A stretch of DNA of 14,688 bases from Microcaldota archaeon (lineage in GTDB: Archaea; B1Sed10-29; JACOVT01): contig JACOVT010000022.1 of NCBI GenBank assembly GCA_016177165.1, forward strand, positions 1 to 14,688, read 5' to 3'. The position numbers and the translations under genes are program-made. Under the pieces are notes generated by a model. That model searched no databases, was not told where the DNA came from, and was given only the letters and a program-made list of their open reading frames with translations. Below are positions 9,447 through 14,688 of this stretch, in pieces. Position 1 is the stretch's first letter. Each line of letters opens with the position of its first letter.

Positions 9447-12191
9447 ATGGCAATGGTATTCTCTGAGTTACATCCCGGTGTCCAGGGTTTGCTGGAAAAG
9501 CGCGGGTTTACTGCGACGGATGTGCAGCGCAAGGCGATACCGCGCATACTGAAAGGCGCGAGCGCGCTTGTAATCTCGCCTACTGGCAGCGGCAAGACCG
9601 AAACCGCACTGCTGCCTGCGCTGAGCATGCTTCTGGGGTCGCCGCCAGACGCGCGGGCTGGCATCAAGATACTCTATATCACGCCGCTGCGCGCTCTCAA
9701 CAGGGACATGCTTGAGCGTGTCAAATGGTGGGGTGAGAATCTTGATATCACCGTGGACGTGAGGCATGGCGACACCCCCACTTCGCAGAGGAGCCGCCAA
9801 ACAAGGGAGCCGCCGCAGTTGCTTATCACCACGCCAGAAACGCTTTGCGCGATACTCGCGGCGCCAATAATGGGCGAGCACCTTTGCAACGTCCGCTGGG
9901 TAATTATAGACGAGGTGCACGAGCTCGCAGCGAGCAAGCGGGGCGCCCAGCTCTCACTCGCGTTAGAGCGCTTGGCGGAGCGCGCAACGTTCCAGCGAAT
10001 GGGCTTGTCCGCGACGGTCGGCGAGCCAAAGAAAGTGGCGGCGTTCTTCGGCTTGAAGGAGGTTATAGAGTCGCAAGTAGAGCGGGGTCTTGACGTAGCA
10101 GTAGAGTTCCCGCAGACCACCGCAAAAGATAAGGAATTGTCGCAACGATTGGCATCACGGCCAGAAGCGGTCGCGCGCCTGCGCAGGCTGAAACAGCTCG
10201 TGGATGAAAAGGGGGCAGTGCTCACTTTTGTCAACACGAGGCAAGCTGCAGAAATGCTGGCTTCGCGCTTCGAAGCTTGGGACAAGAATGCAGGCGTCGG
10301 CGTCCACCACTCTTCCCTATCAAAGGACGTGCGCGTTGTTGCAGAAAAAAAGTTCAAGGAAGGCGAGTTCAGAGGACTCATAGCCACGTCAAGTTTGGAG
10401 CTCGGAATCGACATAGGGCGCATTGATTTCGTGGCGCAATACATGAGCCCACGCCAGCCATCACGACTCTTGCAGAGGGTGGGGCGGTCCGGACACAACG
10501 TGGGCGGAACGGCGCGCGGCTCGATCATTGCCGATGACTGGGAAGACGCCCTTGAAGCGGCAGTTATATGCAAGCTGGCAAAGGAGGGAAAGCTCGAGGC
10601 CCAGCACCTTCCTGAGAAACCATTGGACGTGTTGGCGCACCAGCTTGTCGGCCTCGCTATTGACTTTGGCAAGATTAAGATCCAGAACGCCTACAAGCTG
10701 GTCACTCGCGCGGCGCCATACGCTTCGCTCACGCTGGGAGAATTCGGCTCTGTCCTCAGGCAGATGGCTTCTGAAAGGATACTCTGGGTTGAGGGCGACG
10801 AGTTCGGCAAGAGGAAGGCGAGCTTCCTCTACTACTATTTCAACTTGACAATGATTCCGGACGAGCAGAAGTTCTTCGTTGTAGAAGCCGCCAGCAAGAA
10901 AAATGTCGCTGTGCTGGACGAGGCTTTTGTTGCAGACAACCTTTATCCGGGCGCTGTGTTCATCTGTCGCGGGATGCCTTGGGAAGTCCTTGATATTGTG
11001 GGGCGTGAAGTCCTTGTTGCCTTGTCAAGCGACATCGCTGCATCTATTCCCACATGGGAAGGCGAGCAGATACCCGTACCGCAAGAGGTGGCGCAAGGCT
11101 TTGCCTTGCGTGATGGCATGGAATACCTTTCACCAGAGGCGCGGCGCGAGGTCGAGTCTGCCTTCAAGAAGCAGGAGAAACACTTCACGCCGCGCGCTAA
11201 CGAGTTTGTGATTGAGGTGGTGGATGACTATGTTGTCGTTCACTCTTTTTTCGGATCGCTCATCAACGAGACAATCGGCAAGTACGTCTCTATACTGCTT
11301 ACGAGTTTCCTTGGCGAGACCGTGGGCGTTAGGACAGGGCCTTACTGCATAGTGTTTGAATTCGAGAAAACGCCGCGCCCCGACTTGGTGAAGAAGTTCC
11401 TATCCGAGCCGGCGGCCGTAGATCCAGTATTAGAGCGCTCACTCCTGCACACGCAGATGTTCCGCTTCAGGTTCGTGCACGTAGCCCGCAGGTTTGGGCT
11501 GATCGAAAAGGAGGCAGACTACCAGAAAATTAGCATACGCAGACTTATCGGTGCCGTGCTGGACTCGCCCGTATATGCAGAAACGCTCGCCGAGATCAAG
11601 CGCGAGAAGCTCGACGTGCGCGGCGCCCAACACGTCTTGGATGACGTGATGCGCGGCACAATAAAAGTGCACGAGCGGAAGGGCGAGCCATCCTACTTTG
11701 CAAAGCACGGGCTTGCTTCAGTCCTAAAGTCTCCAGACTTGGTGATGCCTGAACGACCTGAAGCGCAGATAATCGACATGATGCGACGTCATGTTCTGGA
11801 CTTGCAGGCGAAGCTGTACTGCACCTACTGCCACAACATAACCTACTCGCCGATACGGGACTTGCCTGAGAAAATCCGCTGCAACAAGTGCCGCTCCTCG
11901 ATGGTCGCCTTTGTCAAGGACGAGCGCGAGTCTTACGATCTTCTGGAGAAGCGCAAGACTGGTTATCAGATGAATGCAGAGCAGAAGCGGCGGGTTGAGG
12001 AAATAGTTAGGACGGCTGACTTGATCAACGCTTATGGCCGGAGGGCGGTAATAGTTTTGAGTGGGAAAGGAATTGGCCCCGAAACTGCAGCGCGCCTGCT
12101 GGCCCGCAGGCGGGTGCACGAGAACGACGTCTACAAAGACATGCTGGAAGCGCAGCGCAACTACTTCAAGACTAAGAGGTTTTGGACTTAG
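9447..12191 (+). CDS. lhr: Lhr-family superfamily 2 helicase
   Basis: 914 residues from ATG 9447 (GTG 9444 or ATG 9453 are alternatives). The helicase core has motif I SPTGSGKTE (44-52), motif II IIDEVHEL (153-160), motif III LSATVGEPKK (187-196), motif IV-like TFVNTRQAAE (260-269), motif V ATSSLELGIDIG (313-324) and motif VI LLQRVGRSGH (341-350), in the order and spacing of archaeal Lhr (COG1201). The C-terminal part carries a four-cysteine zinc site, CTYC (C792, C795) and CNKC (C812, C815), and a helix-hairpin-helix-like segment VLSGKGIGPETAARLLARRR near 870-890. Lhr proteins unwind DNA and RNA:DNA hybrids and act in repair and recombination. It converges on a COG1407 phosphoesterase gene, overlapping it by 20 bases, a partnership also seen in bacterial Lhr clusters. 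Confidence 0.95.
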   Translation: MAMVFSELHPGVQGLLEKRGFTATDVQRKAIPRILKGASALVISPTGSGKTETALLPALSMLLGSPPDARAGIKILYITPLRALNRDMLERVKWWGENLDITVDVRHGDTPTSQRSRQTREPPQLLITTPETLCAILAAPIMGEHLCNVRWVIIDEVHELAASKRGAQLSLALERLAERATFQRMGLSATVGEPKKVAAFFGLKEVIESQVERGLDVAVEFPQTTAKDKELSQRLASRPEAVARLRRLKQLVDEKGAVLTFVNTRQAAEMLASRFEAWDKNAGVGVHHSSLSKDVRVVAEKKFKEGEFRGLIATSSLELGIDIGRIDFVAQYMSPRQPSRLLQRVGRSGHNVGGTARGSIIADDWEDALEAAVICKLAKEGKLEAQHLPEKPLDVLAHQLVGLAIDFGKIKIQNAYKLVTRAAPYASLTLGEFGSVLRQMASERILWVEGDEFGKRKASFLYYYFNLTMIPDEQKFFVVEAASKKNVAVLDEAFVADNLYPGAVFICRGMPWEVLDIVGREVLVALSSDIAASIPTWEGEQIPVPQEVAQGFALRDGMEYLSPEARREVESAFKKQEKHFTPRANEFVIEVVDDYVVVHSFFGSLINETIGKYVSILLTSFLGETVGVRTGPYCIVFEFEKTPRPDLVKKFLSEPAAVDPVLERSLLHTQMFRFRFVHVARRFGLIEKEADYQKISIRRLIGAVLDSPVYAETLAEIKREKLDVRGAQHVLDDVMRGTIKVHERKGEPSYFAKHGLASVLKSPDLVMPERPEAQIIDMMRRHVLDLQAKLYCTYCHNITYSPIRDLPEKIRCNKCRSSMVAFVKDERESYDLLEKRKTGYQMNAEQKRRVEEIVRTADLINAYGRRAVIVLSGKGIGPETAARLLARRRVHENDVYKDMLEAQRNYFKTKRFWT

Positions 12192-12855
12192 CCTTCTTCT
12201 GCCGTATCTTGCCAAGTGGCGTGCCGTCCAGCAGGTACGCTGACGGTGGCCCGCGCACCCAGGCGAATCGCACGTCGCGCGCGTCGGCGCCGCCCAGGAG
12301 TGGGTTGAACGCCGGAACGATAACGAGTGGCGGCTTATTTTGCTCGAACCGCAGCCATGCTCTTTCACTCCTTTTTCCTCCGAGCGAGTCCTCGAACACC
12401 ACTGTCGGGTGGGCATGCCCGAAAACGATCTCCTCGCACTCAAACGCCTCTACGGGCGGGCGCGCATGGCCATGGGCCAGCCAGCTGTCGCGGACGCGCG
12501 TTCCTTGGGCGGGCGCCAGAGTTATGTCAGAGAATCGCTCGATCCAAGCATCGTGGTTTCCCTTGATGAGCATTACTTCGGCGCCAGCAGCACGTATGGC
12601 TTCAATGAACTGTTTCACTTCATGCTTTTCAGGCCAGCTTGTCCCGATTATTGAGTGCTTTAGGTCGCCGAGCACGGCGACGCGGTCTGCTTTATTTTCC
12701 CTTACGAGGCGCGTAGCTAGCTTTGCCAGTTTTCCAGTTTGTGATGGCACGTTCATTCCGTGAGCGCGCAGGTCATACTCTAGCCCGACGTGTACGTCTG
12801 AAATGACTAGTGTGCTGCCAACGAGCCCGGCTGGTTCGTTTGTCAGGAACTTCAT
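12172..12855 (-). CDS. Metallophosphoesterase of COG1407, Lhr-associated
   Basis: 227 residues. The calcineurin-like metal sites are complete: LVISDVHVG (16-24, D20 and H22), VAVLGDLKH (59-67, D64), LIKGNHD (96-102, N100 and H101), WLAHGHARP (125-133) and IVFGHAHP (143-150, H147 and H149). This is the ICC-like group to which bacterial PdeM, found with a DNA ligase and an Lhr-type helicase in damage-response clusters, belongs. The substrate is unknown; a DNA-repair role is inferred from the adjacent Lhr gene. The C terminus is basic (KIRQKKAKSKTS) and may touch nucleic acid. Its ATG overlaps the HAD gene's stop as ATGA (12852-12855), so it is the second gene of a coupled pair. Its 3' end overlaps Lhr by 20 bases. 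Confidence 0.92.
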   Translation of the reverse strand: MKFLTNEPAGLVGSTLVISDVHVGLEYDLRAHGMNVPSQTGKLAKLATRLVRENKADRVAVLGDLKHSIIGTSWPEKHEVKQFIEAIRAAGAEVMLIKGNHDAWIERFSDITLAPAQGTRVRDSWLAHGHARPPVEAFECEEIVFGHAHPTVVFEDSLGGKRSERAWLRFEQNKPPLVIVPAFNPLLGGADARDVRFAWVRGPPSAYLLDGTPLGKIRQKKAKSKTS

Positions 12856-13490
12856 TTGGATCGCAGCGTATGGATTATTGTCTCTAGCTCAGAGAAATCG
12901 CGAGCGACACGCTTGATGCCTGCCTGTGCTAGGCGATACCCATTCTCGCCCCAGCCCGCGCCCGCGAAAAGGGAACCGGCGTTCGCGGCCATTTTTGCGT
13001 CATTTACGTCATCCCCGACGTAGAGCAGCTCTTGCGGCTGTATGGCAAGCTCGCGACAGGCCTCCAAAAGCGCCTGCGGGTCCGGTTTCAGCTTCAGTGC
13101 TTTTTCCCGAGTGACGAGAACGTCGAAAATGCCGGCAAGTCCATAGCGCGGCAGGTCCTCCTTCATGTCTTCATTGGTCGCCTGTGTTACCAGCGCGAGC
13201 TTGCACTGGCTTCCCAAGCGCTTCAGCATGCTTGCCGCGCCCCCATAGACGCGGATCATTCCCTTGAGCTTGGAGAAGTTTTCCTCCCAGAGTTCTCGTG
13301 CGATTCGCGCCTGGTCCTTTTCCAGCGTCTGCTCGAACACGCTGGCGTATGACTCGTACTCCTTTCGGAACTCGGCAACGCTGAGCGGGGCTAGGTTCCA
13401 GTGCTGCACGATCTGCTCGTACGCCTCCAGATTTGCGTCGGTAGAATCTATTAGAGTGCCGTCCAAGTCAAATGCCACTGCTTTGATCAT
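12852..13490 (-). CDS. HAD-superfamily phosphatase, phosphoglycolate-phosphatase-like
   Basis: 212 residues. Motif I is FDLDGTLID (7-15, nucleophile D8 and acid/base D10), motif II T102 in LALVTQA, motif III K135 in LKLKPDP, and motif IV VGDDVNDAKMA (158-168) with D160 and D161. A helical cap lies between motifs I and II, as in phosphoglycolate/beta-phosphoglucomutase-like subfamily I enzymes. The substrate is not determined. The gene begins with TTAAATTG on the minus strand about 27 bases before ATG 13490, again suggesting a leaderless message. It is translationally coupled to the phosphoesterase gene. Confidence 0.9.
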   Translation of the reverse strand: MIKAVAFDLDGTLIDSTDANLEAYEQIVQHWNLAPLSVAEFRKEYESYASVFEQTLEKDQARIARELWEENFSKLKGMIRVYGGAASMLKRLGSQCKLALVTQATNEDMKEDLPRYGLAGIFDVLVTREKALKLKPDPQALLEACRELAIQPQELLYVGDDVNDAKMAANAGSLFAGAGWGENGYRLAQAGIKRVARDFSELETIIHTLRSK

Positions 13491-13512
13491 GAATTCCCAT
13501 GGCGTTGCCGGT

Positions 13513-13520
13513 CAATTTAA
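13513..13520 (-). promoter_or_regulatory. TATA-like box for the HAD/phosphoesterase pair
   Basis: On the minus strand, TTAAATTG is centred about 27 bases upstream of ATG 13490. It faces away from the box of the coiled-coil gene at 13545-13552, so this 93-base gap serves two divergent transcripts. Confidence 0.5.
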
Positions 13521-13544
13521 GACCGCCGTTGCCGTGCGTGCTGC

Positions 13545-13552
13545 TTTTAAAC
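13545..13552 (+). promoter_or_regulatory. TATA-like box for the coiled-coil gene
   Basis: TTTTAAAC is centred about 35 bases before ATG 13584, which would leave a leader of roughly 8-10 bases. An in-frame TTG at 13572 lies nearer the usual leaderless distance and cannot be excluded as the start. Confidence 0.4.
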
Positions 13553-13583
13553 CGAGGCATGCATCATAACCTTGCTCTCGTTG

Positions 13584-14369
13584 ATGCTTATGGAAGGGGT
13601 CGATCTTGCTGCCCGTGTTGCGCAACTGGAGCGAGAGCTCTCAAGCGCGAAGGCCAAGCTGCTTGAGTTGAGGGACCAGCGTGACCTGCTGGAGATGGAA
13701 GTGGATGACCTGCGCTTCCAGCTCGGCAAGCCGCAGGTAAGCGTGGAGCAGCTGCAGGATGTGGAAAAGTACAAGCGCAAGATGGAAGAATACTTCGACC
13801 GGCTCACGCTCTTGGAACTGGTTGTCAAGAGGTACCAAACGCATGTTGAAAGCGGCGAGAACAAGAACATATCTGACCTGAAAACGCTCATTCAGCCGTT
13901 CCACCCGCGCGTACAGCAGATCGTTTCAGCCGTAAAGGCGTCATTCGACAAGTTTGACGAGGACGCCCACCTTATCAAGGCATGTGAAGCAGCGTTTGAC
14001 AAGAGCAAGGAGATACGGAGCATCCCCGGCATCGGGCTACAGTTCTGGCTTTCGATAGACGAGATGCTAGACAACAAACTGGCAGACTATGACGACAAGG
14101 CAATGCTCGTCTGCTCCATACTGCGCGCGCTTGGGGCTGACGCCAGCGTGGTTATTGTAGAACTTTCTGACGCGAGCACGCGCCCGCTTGTTTCGCTCAA
14201 GTTTGGAGAGAAAAGCGTGTTTATAGATCCCAACTCGCAGCACGATTTCTATGCCTATTTTGGCGACCAAAGCACTGCGCTGGGCAGGATGGACTTTGAT
14301 GGCAGGAAAGTGACGAAACTATTGCACCAGTTCAACGACAGGGAGTATGTGCAGCACGCTGCCGCCTAG
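13584..14369 (+). CDS. Coiled-coil protein with degenerate transglutaminase-like domain
   Basis: 261 residues from ATG 13584 (ATG 13590 or TTG 13572 are alternatives). Residues ~6-48 and ~55-88 are heptad-rich coiled coil. Residues ~148-225 resemble an archaeal transglutaminase-like core: ADYDDKAMLVCSILRALGADASVVIVEL (167-194) matches the family's GDCDDKA..L..LLRALG pattern, and VFIDP (212-216) matches the strand carrying the catalytic Asp. The catalytic Cys position is Tyr (Y169), and no His stands where the second triad member is expected (around L202-S204); D215 remains. It is therefore probably a binding or scaffold protein, not an enzyme. No signal peptide is visible, so it is likely cytosolic. 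Its stop overlaps the converging surface-protein gene at CTAG. Confidence 0.8.
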   Translation: MLMEGVDLAARVAQLERELSSAKAKLLELRDQRDLLEMEVDDLRFQLGKPQVSVEQLQDVEKYKRKMEEYFDRLTLLELVVKRYQTHVESGENKNISDLKTLIQPFHPRVQQIVSAVKASFDKFDEDAHLIKACEAAFDKSKEIRSIPGIGLQFWLSIDEMLDNKLADYDDKAMLVCSILRALGADASVVIVELSDASTRPLVSLKFGEKSVFIDPNSQHDFYAYFGDQSTALGRMDFDGRKVTKLLHQFNDREYVQHAAA

Positions 14370-14688
14370 GCAAACCGCCTGACGTTCCCAATGTAAAAGT
14401 AGGAGACAACTGCAGACAGTATTCCTATGACCAACAATTCTGGCATTGATTGTGAAAGGACGCCGAACCTCTGGGCTGCCAGTGCAGTAATGCGGGTTCC
14501 GGGTTGGGGCCAGGCCGGCTGGGACAGCTGCTTGAGCTCTGTTTCGCTTTCTTCTCTTGTCGCGATTGCGAATATGCCGTTTATTTTCGGGGTGAATGCG
14601 CGGTAGTAGGTGTTGTTTTCGTCGCTGCTTATGTTTTCCGTGTAGACTTGTTTCCAGTCGTTGCCGTCTAAGACCATGAGTGTGACGT
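14366..14688 (-). CDS. C-terminal part of a membrane-anchored surface protein (PGF-pre-PGF-like), truncated at window edge
   Basis: The frame is open to the right edge, so the true start lies outside the window; the internal ATG at 14677 is not evidence of a start. The visible segment ...MVLDGNDWKQVYTENISSDENNTYYRAFTPKINGIFAIATREE has the pattern of the PGF-pre-PGF domain at the end of archaeal surface proteins (W..L/V.T, paired acidic turn, Y.A..P....FAIA). A ~45-residue polar stretch follows, then a hydrophobic helix PELLVIGILSAVVSYFYIG and a short basic tail NVRRFA, the usual C-terminal membrane anchor. The stop (CTA on the plus strand, 14366-14368) shares CTAG with the converging gene's TAG. 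Confidence 0.8.
   Translation of the reverse strand, partial: VTLMVLDGNDWKQVYTENISSDENNTYYRAFTPKINGIFAIATREESETELKQLSQPAWPQPGTRITALAAQRFGVLSQSMPELLVIGILSAVVSYFYIGNVRRFA

Noticed and set aside
9674..10672. 332-codon leftward open frame opposite the Lhr gene
   Set aside because: It mirrors the Lhr helicase core and shows no recognisable domain; long antisense frames are common opposite GC-rich genes.
1..14688. CRISPR array, insertion sequence, rRNA or tRNA genes
   Set aside because: No regularly spaced direct repeats with unique spacers, no transposase or terminal inverted repeats, and no tRNA or rRNA signature were seen on either strand.

Overview
The window looks like part of an archaeal chromosome. 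Evidence: a D-aminoacyl-tRNA deacylase of the archaeal/plant DtdA type, an Lhr-family helicase beside a COG1407 phosphoesterase, a translin-family protein, a surface-protein tail resembling a PGF-pre-PGF domain, and many genes with a TATA-like box about 24-30 bases before an ATG or GTG start, the spacing expected for leaderless archaeal transcripts. Base composition is moderately GC-rich. Genes are tightly packed, with repeated ATGA, GTGA and TAATG stop/start overlaps. A small-genome (DPANN-like) archaeon is possible, but that is inference; no marker here fixes the lineage.

Layout. (1) 2-67: probable 3' end of a rightward gene. (2) 1913->86, leftward: five overlapping genes encoding an eight-cysteine zinc-binding protein, a beta-sandwich-like protein, an isochorismatase-family hydrolase, a 33-residue basic protein and a membrane-anchored zinc-ribbon protein. 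(3) 1914-2259: AT-rich gap with a perfect GC palindrome, a degenerate ~14-bp tandem repeat and a strong rightward TATA box. (4) 2823->2260 translin-family protein and 3437->2853 AAA_28-type P-loop ATPase, leftward. (5) 6030->3475, leftward: thioredoxin-reductase-like flavoprotein, a MerT-MerP-like fusion transporter and a membrane-anchored DsbA-like thiol oxidoreductase. (6) 6070->8062, rightward: Nudix hydrolase, small Arg-rich protein, DtdA and a second Nudix hydrolase. (7) 9325->8039, leftward: HTH-nucleotidyltransferase/HEPN pair and an AbrB-type swapped-hairpin protein; this is the most accessory-like part, with a tandem palindromic operator upstream. (8) 9447->12191 Lhr helicase, converging on a HAD phosphatase/metallophosphoesterase pair (13490->12172). 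(9) 13584->14369 coiled-coil protein with an apparently inactivated transglutaminase fold, tail to tail with a truncated surface-protein C terminus that runs off the right edge.

Working together: block 5 concentrates cysteine and metal chemistry (flavin-linked disulfide reduction, soft-metal uptake with a metal-binding head, extracytoplasmic disulfide handling) and is a plausible thiol/metal unit. Block 6 combines nucleotide clean-up (two Nudix enzymes) with proofreading of mischarged tRNA. Blocks 4 and 8 carry nucleic-acid enzymes (translin/C3PO-like RNase, Lhr, COG1407 phosphoesterase). Block 7 resembles a MNT/HEPN toxin-antitoxin module that probably represses itself.
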